A DNA stretch of 64,000 bases from Fretibacter sp964410285 (GTDB lineage: Bacteria > Pseudomonadota > Alphaproteobacteria > Caulobacterales > Maricaulaceae), in NCBI GenBank assembly GCA_964410285.1, contig CAYPFR010000006.1, positions 142,885 through 206,884 on the forward strand. The letters are read 5' to 3'. The notes below the pieces were generated by a model. It saw nothing but the letters and a program-made list of their open reading frames with translations. It was not told the DNA's origin and made no database searches. Shown in pieces: positions 17,514 to 25,270 of this stretch. Numbering within the stretch: position 1 is the first letter of the stretch; every line of letters begins with the position of its first letter. The position numbers and the translations under genes are program-made.

Positions 17514-19333
17514 CTTGCCGCTCCGTTTTGCATCTCTTCTAATTCTAGCCACTCCATCTCAAGCGTGTCTAGCCGGTCTTGCTGCTCTGCGAGCGCTTCG
17601 GAGGTTTCCATAAAACCGTCAGGATCGCGGGTAAAATAATCTGGATCACTCATGAGTGCGCTCATGGATTTTATACTTGCCTCCGTCGCCGCAATTTCCT
17701 TGGGTAGCTGCTCAAGCCGGAACTTATGTTTATAAGAGAGTTTAGCTTTGGGGGCGGCAGAAGCGGCCATATTGCCGCCGGAAACCGCTTCCTTCGGCGA
17801 AGCCTTGCCGCTACTTTTGTCAAGTTTGCGGCGGGCGGTTACCCCCTCCCCGCGCTGCGCGACCATATCCGAATAGCCCCCCGCATAAACCTGCCAGTGT
17901 CCATCTCCCTCATAGCCGATTGACCGCGTGACCGTACGATCAAGAAAATCCCGGTCATGGCTAACGACCAAAACCGTGCCTTTATAATCCGCCACGAGTT
18001 CTTGGAGTAAATCCAACGTTTCCAAATCCAAATCATTCGTCGGTTCATCAAGCACCAAGAGATTTGAAGGATGGCGCAGCCCGCGGGCAAGCTGCAAGCG
18101 TCCACGTTCACCGCCTGATAATACATGAAGCGGCGTGCGCGCCTGTTCCGGTGCAAAGAGGAAGTCTTTCATATAACGAATAACATGAACGGACTCGCCG
18201 CCGACAATGACCGTATCACTGCCGCAATCCGTCAGCGCTTCTTTTAGCGTCCACTCGGGATCAAGGCTCTCGCGTTTCTGATCAATAATCAGCGGCTCAA
18301 GATTGGTCCCTAGGTCAATCCGCCCGCTATCAGCGGGAAGTGCCCCCATGATCAGTTTTAGCAAAGTGGTCTTACCCGATCCATTCGGACCGATAACGCC
18401 GATACGCTCGCCGCGGTTTATCTTTAGCGAGAGATTGTCGACAATGGTGCGGCCATCAAATGCTTTTGATACGCCCTCCATGCGGACAACAGATTTTCCT
18501 GATTTGGCGGCGTCCACCACACTCGCACTCATACCGCCCTGCACGCTGCGATGTTCCTTATGCGTTTTGCGGAGCGCTGCCAATTCTTTGACGCGGCGCA
18601 CATTACGCTTACGCCGGCCCGAAACGCCGTGGACAATCCAGTGTTGCTCGCGCGCGATCTGGCGGCCTAGCTTATGCTGCTCCAGCTCCTCTTGCTCAAT
18701 CAAATTATCGCGCCAATCTTCAAATTTGGCAAACCCCGCGTCCAGTTCACGCGTGCGCCCCCGGTCCATCCAAACCGTGCGGCGCGAGAGGCTTTCAAGA
18801 AAACGCCGGTCATGAGAGATCAGTACAAGCGCGCTGCCCATGGCCGCCAGCTCCTCTTCCAGCCATTCGATCGCGGGCAGGTCCAGATGATTGGTTGGCT
18901 CATCGAGCATGAGAATATCAGGCTCCGGGGCGAGCGTGCGCACCAAGGCGGCGCGGCGCGCCTCTCCGCCCGAAAGGGTCTTTGGGGCCTCCTGCCCGCT
19001 CAGCCCTAGGCTCTCGAGGAGATAGGGTATTCGGTAGGCTTGATCTGCACCCTCAAGGCCGGCCTGTACATAGTCAGAAATACTCTCATAGGCAGATAAA
19101 TCCGGCTCTTGGGGCAAATAACGCCATGTCGTGCCGGGCTTCACAAAACGTTCTCCCTCATCGGCTTCGACGATTTCCGCCGCCATCTTTAGCAAGGTTG
19201 ATTTTCCCGACCCATTGCGCCCGACGAGGCAAATTCTGTCGCGCGGCATGACAGTAAGGTCAGCCCCCGTCAAAAGCGGGGTTGTACCAAATGTCAGCTG
19301 CATATCTTTAAGCGTTAAGAGAGGCGGGGCCAT
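17510..19333 (-). CDS. uup: ABC-F family ATPase (Uup-like)
   Basis: 607 residues with two ABC domains on one chain and no membrane segments. First domain: VGRNGSGKSTLLK, LSGGEARRAAL, ILMLDEPTNHLDL. Second: GPNGSGKTTLLKL, LSGGERGRLQLARG, LLVLDEPTNDLDL. A linker of charged helices lies between them and a coiled-coil C-terminal extension (about 530-605) matches the Uup group. ABC-F proteins act on ribosomes, and Uup is also linked to DNA branch structures. First gene of a two-gene unit with ppk2. Confidence 0.93.
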   Translation of the reverse strand: MAPPLLTLKDMQLTFGTTPLLTGADLTVMPRDRICLVGRNGSGKSTLLKMAAEIVEADEGERFVKPGTTWRYLPQEPDLSAYESISDYVQAGLEGADQAYRIPYLLESLGLSGQEAPKTLSGGEARRAALVRTLAPEPDILMLDEPTNHLDLPAIEWLEEELAAMGSALVLISHDRRFLESLSRRTVWMDRGRTRELDAGFAKFEDWRDNLIEQEELEQHKLGRQIAREQHWIVHGVSGRRKRNVRRVKELAALRKTHKEHRSVQGGMSASVVDAAKSGKSVVRMEGVSKAFDGRTIVDNLSLKINRGERIGVIGPNGSGKTTLLKLIMGALPADSGRIDLGTNLEPLIIDQKRESLDPEWTLKEALTDCGSDTVIVGGESVHVIRYMKDFLFAPEQARTPLHVLSGGERGRLQLARGLRHPSNLLVLDEPTNDLDLETLDLLQELVADYKGTVLVVSHDRDFLDRTVTRSIGYEGDGHWQVYAGGYSDMVAQRGEGVTARRKLDKSSGKASPKEAVSGGNMAASAAPKAKLSYKHKFRLEQLPKEIAATEASIKSMSALMSDPDYFTRDPDGFMETSEALAEQQDRLDTLEMEWLELEEMQNGAAR

Positions 19334-19409
19334 GGCGCCTCATATCAGCCCCGTCATATTTGCCAAGCGCTTATCCCGCTATTTGCGCAGACAGGGTAGC
19401 ACATCTGCC

Positions 19410-20387
19410 CTAGTCAAACAAAGGCGTGGAGAGATAACGCTCGGCAAAGCTCGGGATGATCGTGACAATACGCTTGCCTGACATCTGCGGACGTGCGCCT
19501 ACAATGAGGCTGGCGGCAATGGCCGCTCCCGAGGAAATTCCTACAGGTACACCGTCTTCGGCGGCGACGTGTTTGGCCGTGCCAAAGGCGGCGTCATTAG
19601 AAATCGTCACAACGTCATCAATCAGGCCAGCATCAAGGGTATCGGGCAAAAAGCCCGCGCCTATGCCTTGAATTTTATGCGGGCCTTTTTCGCCTTTGGA
19701 AATCATCGGGGAGCCCTCTGGCTCAACGGCGATAATCTGAATGTCGGGGTTTTTCTCCTTGAGATATTTGCCCGCGCCCGACAGCGTCCCGCCTGTGCCA
19801 ACCCCGGAAATAAGGACATCTACCTCCCCGCCGCAATCCTCCCAGATTTCGGGACCCGTTGTCGCGTAATGCATAGCGGGGTTAGCAGGGTTCACAAATT
19901 GTCCCGCTTGCACCGCGCCCGGTGTCTCCGCGCAAATTTCATCAGCTTTTTTCATCGCCGCTGGAATGCCGCCGGCAGCTTCGGTAAGGACAAGCTCTGC
20001 GCCGAGGAGTTTCATCATTTTGCGCCGCTCGATACTCATTTGCTCGGGCATGACCAATATGGCGCGGTAGCCCTTGGCTGCCGCTGCAAAGGCCACGCCA
20101 ATGCCTGTATTGCCCGACGTTGGCTCCACAATCGTCCCGCCCGGTTTCAATATGCCGTCCGCTTCCAATTGCATAATCATGGCCGCACCAATGCGGTCCT
20201 TAACTGAGGCGATGGGATTGAAAAATTCAAGCTTGTAAACAAGGTCAGCGCGAAGTCCCTGCGTCAGGCGCGGCAAGCGCACTAAGGGCGTGCCGCCAAC
20301 GGTCTCGAGGATAGAATCGTAAATTTTCCCTCGGGGCTTTGCATAGCGATGCATCTGGGCTTGGGGCGTGTTGGAAGATTGGGTCAT
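19410..20387 (-). CDS. cysK: Cysteine synthase A (O-acetylserine sulfhydrylase)
   Basis: 325 residues, fold type II PLP enzyme. The PLP lysine is Lys63 in NPIASVKDRIG; the substrate-binding TSGNTG loop is at 90-95 and the phosphate-binding GVGTGGT loop near 200. It makes cysteine from O-acetylserine and sulfide. The first 20 residues are a short extension compared with E. coli CysK. Single gene on the minus strand; no CysE or regulator is adjacent. Cystathionine beta-synthase-type activity cannot be excluded but CysK is much the better match. Confidence 0.94.
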   Translation of the reverse strand: MTQSSNTPQAQMHRYAKPRGKIYDSILETVGGTPLVRLPRLTQGLRADLVYKLEFFNPIASVKDRIGAAMIMQLEADGILKPGGTIVEPTSGNTGIGVAFAAAAKGYRAILVMPEQMSIERRKMMKLLGAELVLTEAAGGIPAAMKKADEICAETPGAVQAGQFVNPANPAMHYATTGPEIWEDCGGEVDVLISGVGTGGTLSGAGKYLKEKNPDIQIIAVEPEGSPMISKGEKGPHKIQGIGAGFLPDTLDAGLIDDVVTISNDAAFGTAKHVAAEDGVPVGISSGAAIAASLIVGARPQMSGKRIVTIIPSFAERYLSTPLFD

Positions 20388-20526
20388 AAGCGGTCCTTTT
20401 TTCTTTGATAGCAGATAAGGAGCCGCCCTAACAATGTCCAGCCGCAGGCATTGCCTCTTGGCAAAGCACGCCCTTATTTACCCAAAATGACTCACCTCAT
20501 GGAGACCACGCCAGCCAGCGCCCATG

Positions 20527-21066
20527 CTAGCCCGATGTATTAAAGGCCGCATTCAATCGGTTGATTTGGTCGGCAACAGTATTGCCTTGCTGGGCAGAAA
20601 TCACGCCGTAGAGGGAGCGGTCAAGACGCGCAATGCGTTCATACAGACTTTCGGAGCGGGCCAGAAGATCAAGTAAGATCGCTGGAAGATGGCTGGCATT
20701 TTTCGCCAGTTCGGCAAATGAAAGCTCACCGTCTTTTGCCGCTTTTTCCATTACAAGCCGATATTTTGGATCGCGAGCATCCGTCAGAGACATTTCTCCC
20801 TCTTTGACGGCGCGCTGAACCAAAAGCCAGCTTGCAACCTGCATAAGGCGCGTTGTGAGGCGCATACTTTGGGAGGCATAGACAATGGCGTCTTTGCGCG
20901 CGAGTTTTTTACTATCTTGCCGGCCCGGACCATCAAGATAGGCGGCAGTTTCCTCTACCATATCCATACCTTCGCGAAAGGTTTTGGCGAAAAGCTCTGA
21001 ACGGGTAAATTCCTTGAGGCGTTCCTCGGATTGCGGGGTTAGCGTATCTTGTGGGGGCTGTGTCAT
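20527..21066 (-). CDS. rcdA: Regulator of CtrA degradation RcdA (DUF1465)
   Basis: 179 residues from the ATG at 21064-21066, preceded by GAGA; a start 66 bases upstream exists but lacks a ribosome binding site. RSELFAKTFREGMDMVEET, AAYLDGPGR and SMRLTTRLMQVASWLLVQR are the signature of RcdA, a small helical adaptor. In Caulobacter RcdA works with CpdR and PopA to deliver CtrA and other proteins to ClpXP at the G1-S transition. The gene stands beside a DUF1192 gene on the same strand and divergent to trcR, making a compact cell-cycle neighbourhood. Confidence 0.92.
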   Translation of the reverse strand: MTQPPQDTLTPQSEERLKEFTRSELFAKTFREGMDMVEETAAYLDGPGRQDSKKLARKDAIVYASQSMRLTTRLMQVASWLLVQRAVKEGEMSLTDARDPKYRLVMEKAAKDGELSFAELAKNASHLPAILLDLLARSESLYERIARLDRSLYGVISAQQGNTVADQINRLNAAFNTSG

Positions 21067-21216
21067 AATCTCATTTTGTCTTTGCACGGTAGTCTCCACC
21101 GGGTTGTCGGTAGCGAGTACCGGATTATTCATCGCTAACCACGGCGCCGCGCGGTTTAGGTCTGTTGCGAGGCTTGTCCTGCAATGCGCGGGCCAAACCC
21201 TTAATTTTTGCGCAAA

Positions 21217-21393
21217 TCAAGGCTTTTGTCCGAAAAATGTGTCTGCAGCGGAAAGTTCAGCCTGCTTTTTCGCCAATTCCTGCCTGATGCGTTCGGCTTC
21301 GGCCTCACAAATTGCGATGCGCGCCTCCAATTCCTGAATGGAGACACCGTAGAGGTCTTCACCAATTTGAAACACTGTCTTGCTTTGGGTCAT
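21217..21393 (-). CDS. DUF1192 family small protein
   Basis: 58 residues from the ATG at 21391-21393 with GAGG upstream; a longer frame from 21423 is less likely. IQELEARIAICEAEAERIRQ followed by a coiled-coil helix and the ending AADTFFGQKP match DUF1192, short alphaproteobacterial proteins of unknown function predicted to form a coiled coil. It lies just upstream of rcdA on the same strand, with 150 bases between them. Confidence 0.85.
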   Translation of the reverse strand: MTQSKTVFQIGEDLYGVSIQELEARIAICEAEAERIRQELAKKQAELSAADTFFGQKP

Positions 21394-21500
21394 CGCCTCG
21401 CCCCTTTCCGTTTGATTTATCATTCTCTGCTCATCTTCCTAGGGGGGACGCCGCGAGAATTGAAGGGAATTTTCTTGCAAATACTGCCAAAGAGGCCTAG

Positions 21501-21567
21501 TGACACTTTGTCTTTCTTCTCAAGGGAGAAAAAAGACAAATCTAACCCGGCCGAGCCGGGTTTTTTT
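21501..21567 (+). ncRNA. Structured leader or small RNA with terminator upstream of trcR
   Basis: Two hairpins stand in series in the plus-strand direction: a 13-bp stem with one mismatch (21508-21537: TGTCTTTCTTCTC, AAGG loop, GAGAAAAAAGACA) and then a perfect ACCCGGC-CGA-GCCGGGT stem followed by seven T (21545-21567). No plus-strand gene lies upstream to be terminated; the next gene on this strand is trcR, 56 bases on. The pair therefore looks like either a short independent RNA or a premature terminator in the trcR leader. No Rfam family is recognised. Confidence 0.45.
21545..21567 (+). terminator. Intrinsic terminator in the trcR leader
   Basis: Perfect 7-bp GC-rich stem with a CGA loop followed by seven T, upstream of the trcR start. 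Confidence 0.8.
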
Positions 21568-21622
21568 AATGTCTAATTTTTGGGCGGCGCACAGCAGTCC
21601 TCTAAGCCCTATGGAGGCCCAT

Positions 21623-22297
21623 ATGACACAGATTCTTATGCCTAAAGCGACAGCCGTTTGGCTGATTGATAATACAGGGCTGACCTTCTTGCAGATTTCC
21701 GAATTTTGTAAGCTGCATATCCTCGAAGTCGAAGGCATTGCCGATGGAGATGTCGCCAGCGGTATTCGCGGAGCCGATCCCATTGCCAATGGGCAGCTGG
21801 CTCGCGAGGAAATTGAGAAAGGCGAAAAAGACCCTAATTACGCCCTGAAGGCCAGCGTCTTTGACAGCGCGCCCATTAAATCCACCAAAGGCAAGCGGCG
21901 CGGGCCACGGTATACGCCGCTTTCACGCCGTCAGGACCGGCCTGACGCCATTGCCTGGCTTGTACGTAACCATCCCGAGGTGACAGACGCCCAAATTTCC
22001 AAACTTATCGGAACAACAAAACCGACGATCAAAGCCATTCGCGATCGCACCCACTGGAAAATCAGCACGATCACGCCCACTGATCCTGTCTCGCTTGGGC
22101 TGTGTAGCCAAATTGATCTGGATGAGGCGGTCAAAATCGCAGCAGAGAAACAGGCCAAAATTGATGCGAAAAAGGCCAAAGAAGAAGGCACGCCGCTTGA
22201 GCCCGTCGAGTCCGCCGCTCCGGCCCCCGCCGCCGAGGAGACGCCTAAAGCGGAACACACGCTCGAGAGCCTATTCAAACCCAGCACGCAAGACTAG
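21623..22297 (+). CDS. trcR: DUF1013 / TrcR-type cell cycle transcriptional regulator
   Basis: 224 residues from the ATG at 21623, which has GGAGG at the right distance; an upstream frame start at 21500 runs through the terminator hairpin and is rejected. LMPKATAVWLIDNTGLTF, FCKLHILEVEGIADGDV and NGQLAREEIEKGE match the conserved alphaproteobacterial DUF1013 family, which genome pipelines name TrcR. Two helix-turn-helix-like parts are visible, the second around HPEVTDAQISKLIGTTKPTI. The last 40 residues are a low-complexity Pro/Ala/Glu/Lys tail. It has its own terminator. Confidence 0.88.
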   Translation: MTQILMPKATAVWLIDNTGLTFLQISEFCKLHILEVEGIADGDVASGIRGADPIANGQLAREEIEKGEKDPNYALKASVFDSAPIKSTKGKRRGPRYTPLSRRQDRPDAIAWLVRNHPEVTDAQISKLIGTTKPTIKAIRDRTHWKISTITPTDPVSLGLCSQIDLDEAVKIAAEKQAKIDAKKAKEEGTPLEPVESAAPAPAAEETPKAEHTLESLFKPSTQD

Positions 22298-22322
22298 CCG
22301 CGCGCTCATATGCATGACGACA

Positions 22323-22349
22323 AAAGCCCCGCCATTGCGGGGCTTTTTT
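22323..22349 (+). terminator. Rho-independent terminator of trcR
   Basis: AAGCCCCGC-CATT-GCGGGGCTT stem followed by T, 26 bases after the trcR stop. Confidence 0.93.
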
Positions 22350-22470
22350 CTACATCCTGTATTAATTCTATATCCTGCAGGTATTTTTCGCTAAGCAAGG
22401 CAGGCGTGTAGCGGTCCTTCGGAAAAAGCAGCGCGCCTTAAACAAGAGGGCCTAGGAAAATCATTCTCTA

Positions 22471-23967
22471 ATGAATTTTACGAACGTTACATTTCTATTC
22501 TATGCCTTGCCCCTTATCTGCGCGCTCTACTATGCCCTGCGTGATCGGGCGGGCCGCAATTTCTTGCTCCTGATCAGCAGCCTTATTTTTTATGCGTGGG
22601 GCGAGGGTATTTATCTTGGGCTATTGCTGGGCTCCATCATTGTTAATCGCGGCCTTGCGCAGTTTATCAGCCAAAGTGATACGGCCGAGACCCGCGAGCG
22701 AGGCGGCGTCCCAAAGGCGCGGCTGTGGCTGTTTTTTGGCCTCGGTGTAAATCTTGGCTTCTTGGTTGCCTTTAAGTATTTGGGGCTTTTGACGGCTTCA
22801 CTAACAGGGTTGGGCGTGCCGGAATTTGCTCTACATCTCCCGCTTGGCATTTCCTTTTTCACTTTCCAAGCCATGAGCCTTTTAGTGGATGTGAGCCGCG
22901 GCGCAGACCCGCCTAAAAGCATTTTGAAAACCGGACTATATATCTCAATGTTTCCGCAATTAATAGCAGGCCCAATTGTCCGCTTTAACGAAATTCAGCT
23001 GCAAATTGACGGGCGTCAGGAAAGCTGGAGCCTGTTTCGTGCGGGTCTCTTTCTTTTTATTCTCGGACTTGCGCAAAAACTGCTCATTGCCGATACCCTC
23101 GCCCCCACGGTTGAAGCGGCCTTTAGCGCGGCCCCGCAAGGGCAAGGCAGCGGCAGCGGCACCAACCCTAACCACAGCCCATCGGGGGGGCTTTCAATGG
23201 GCGCAGCGTGGCTCGGGCTGCTCTGTTTCTCGCTCCAGATTTTTTACGACTTTGCCGGATACTCCAATATGGCGATTGGGCTGGGTAAGGTTTTCGGATT
23301 TAGATTTCCGCAAAATTTTAATTACCCCTATAGCGCCAAAAGCTTTCGCGAATTTTGGAGGCGCTGGCATATGACCCTCTCGCGCTGGTTTCGCGATTAT
23401 CTTTATATTCCGCTCGGCGGCTCTCGGGGCGGGGCGCGTGCAACCTATCGCAATCTCTTTATCGTCTTTGTACTTTGCGGGCTGTGGCATGGGGCCGCGT
23501 GGACATTTTTATTCTGGGGGCTTTGGCACGGGGCCTTTCTTACGGCTGAGCGCTGGCTCGCCCCGCATTTTAAAGGGCTTAGCATCCCGCCTCTATTGGG
23601 CATGATCTATGTCTGGCTGTTTGTTTCGCTGGGATGGGTCCTGTTTAGAGCCGATAGCCTGCCCGATGCCCTGTCCTATTACGGCGCGCTTTTCGGGCTA
23701 AAGGAGACCGAGAACGTCATTGCCTATAAGGCCGCCATATCTCCGAGCGCAGCTATCGCGCTCATCGCTGGAATTTTGTTCATATGGGAGGGTTGGGAGC
23801 GCCGGCTTTGGCCAGCCGTGAAATCAAAGCTCGCCGCTCGCGCGGGGCATGAAGACCCGGCAACAGCGGCCCTGCTGCACGGTGCGGCGCTTTGTCTTTT
23901 AACCGGCTTATGTTTTGCGGTGCTTTCCGCGCAAACCCATCAAGCCTTTTTATATTTCAAGTTTTAA
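22471..23967 (+). CDS. MBOAT family O-acyltransferase (AlgI-like)
   Basis: 498 residues, with about ten or more membrane segments. LPLGISFFTFQAMSLLVDV, IAGPIVRFNEI, FREFWRRWHMTLSRWFRDY, YIPLGGSRGG and the catalytic-histidine motif LWHGAAWTF are classic AlgI/DltB-type MBOAT features. These inner-membrane proteins pass acetyl groups from the cytoplasm to an exported polysaccharide. The AlgX/AlgJ-like gene begins one base after its stop, so the two form an O-acetylation unit. A short Gly/Ser/Asn insert lies near residue 225. The target polymer is not encoded nearby. Confidence 0.93.
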   Translation: MNFTNVTFLFYALPLICALYYALRDRAGRNFLLLISSLIFYAWGEGIYLGLLLGSIIVNRGLAQFISQSDTAETRERGGVPKARLWLFFGLGVNLGFLVAFKYLGLLTASLTGLGVPEFALHLPLGISFFTFQAMSLLVDVSRGADPPKSILKTGLYISMFPQLIAGPIVRFNEIQLQIDGRQESWSLFRAGLFLFILGLAQKLLIADTLAPTVEAAFSAAPQGQGSGSGTNPNHSPSGGLSMGAAWLGLLCFSLQIFYDFAGYSNMAIGLGKVFGFRFPQNFNYPYSAKSFREFWRRWHMTLSRWFRDYLYIPLGGSRGGARATYRNLFIVFVLCGLWHGAAWTFLFWGLWHGAFLTAERWLAPHFKGLSIPPLLGMIYVWLFVSLGWVLFRADSLPDALSYYGALFGLKETENVIAYKAAISPSAAIALIAGILFIWEGWERRLWPAVKSKLAARAGHEDPATAALLHGAALCLLTGLCFAVLSAQTHQAFLYFKF

Positions 23968-23968
23968 G

Positions 23969-25141
23969 ATGCGCGCTAATCTCATCAGAACCCTAACTGC
24001 GATCGGCCTTATGTCCTTGGCCTGCGTGCCCGCGGTTAAACATCTCCTTGAGGCTGCGCTTTTCACGCGGGCTGCAATTAGCACATCCGAGAACCGCGCG
24101 TTGGCGCTCGCCCCGCGCTGGGAGGGGTCTTTCACGCAATATACGCGCGGCATGGACAGCTATTTAAATGATAATTTTGGCCTTCGGGGATTAGGGCTGA
24201 AAATAAATACGGCTCTGAAACGAAGCCTAGGAGAGGGCGCCTATTCCGCTGCCTATGGCCAAGACGGTTGGCTGTTTTTAAACGAGCCGCACATGCGGCA
24301 GTCCTTTATGGGGAGCGGGCTGATCACGCCGCAAATCCTGAGCGGCTGGCGCGCCATGACGCAAAGCCTTGCGGGGCAAGCAAGCGCTGTCAATGCGCCC
24401 TTTGTCGTGACCATCGTGCCCGATAAGCTGCGGATTTATCCCGAGTATGCACCCCGCCAATACGGCGCCCCCAGTGCGCGGCGGCTGCGCAGCTTTCTGC
24501 TGACGCCCCAGACCAGCGGATTAGGGCCGTCCCAAATCATCGACATAGAGGCCGGGCTTTTGGCGCAAAAACCAATCGGGCTTGTCTATGCCCGCACGGA
24601 TACGCACTGGACCGCGCGCGGAGCATTTTCCGCCTATACAGACCTCATGGGCGCGCTCAATGCGCAGGCCAAGGAGAGAGGCCGCGCGCCTTGGCCCGTG
24701 CTAAGGGCTGGGCAGCTCACCCCGATAGAGATAAAGAACAAGGACACCGATCTTCGCCAAATTTTAGGCGACCCCGCCTTTCCTTTGGAAAGCTATGTTG
24801 ATGTGCAAATGCCTCTGCCCGATCCGCCGGCCGTCTTTTCAAAACAAACGCGCACGAAGGCCGACGAAACCGATATTCACCAAACGATTTTTCTGACCAG
24901 AGGGACCAGCGAGGAGAACAACGGCGAGCCTGCCCCCGCCCTGCAAACGCTAGTGATTATCGGGGACAGCTTTGCCGATATTGCCGCCCCTTTCTTCACC
25001 CATAGCTTTCAGCGCGTCGTGCGCCTGCATCACCGCGAGGGCCGGATGTTGCCAAGCGCAATTGCAGTCCATCGGCCAGATGCTGTGATCTTCATGCCCA
25101 TTGAACGGTCTATCCCGGGCTGGCATATGGATGCGCCCTAG
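23969..25141 (+). CDS. AlgX/AlgJ-like polysaccharide O-acetyltransferase, SGNH-type
   Basis: 390 residues from the ATG immediately after the MBOAT stop. One N-terminal membrane anchor (about 5-28) places the rest in the periplasm. RTDTHWTARGAF carries the Asp-x-His pair and VIIGDSFADIAAPFF the nucleophile serine block of AlgX/AlgJ proteins. The family accepts acetyl groups from the MBOAT partner and places them on polysaccharide such as alginate. No alginate genes are present, so the acceptor is some other exopolysaccharide or wall polymer. Confidence 0.9.
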   Translation: MRANLIRTLTAIGLMSLACVPAVKHLLEAALFTRAAISTSENRALALAPRWEGSFTQYTRGMDSYLNDNFGLRGLGLKINTALKRSLGEGAYSAAYGQDGWLFLNEPHMRQSFMGSGLITPQILSGWRAMTQSLAGQASAVNAPFVVTIVPDKLRIYPEYAPRQYGAPSARRLRSFLLTPQTSGLGPSQIIDIEAGLLAQKPIGLVYARTDTHWTARGAFSAYTDLMGALNAQAKERGRAPWPVLRAGQLTPIEIKNKDTDLRQILGDPAFPLESYVDVQMPLPDPPAVFSKQTRTKADETDIHQTIFLTRGTSEENNGEPAPALQTLVIIGDSFADIAAPFFTHSFQRVVRLHHREGRMLPSAIAVHRPDAVIFMPIERSIPGWHMDAP

Positions 25142-25270
25142 CTCAGGGTTCAATCCTCGCCCGCCGTAAACGTCTCAGGGAACACCTTGGGGGTTTTTAC
25201 GTGCAATTAGGCGAGAACTGCCTTAGTTTTAGAGGGTTAATTTCCGCGATTCGAAAACTGAAAGAAATAT

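Noticed and set aside
19569..20207. Plus-strand ORF of 212 codons
   Set aside because: Antisense to cysK; no motif or ribosome binding site.
21500..21622. Upstream extension of trcR
   Set aside because: It would run through the hairpin and T-run at 21545-21567; the ATG at 21623 has GGAGG and matches the family start.
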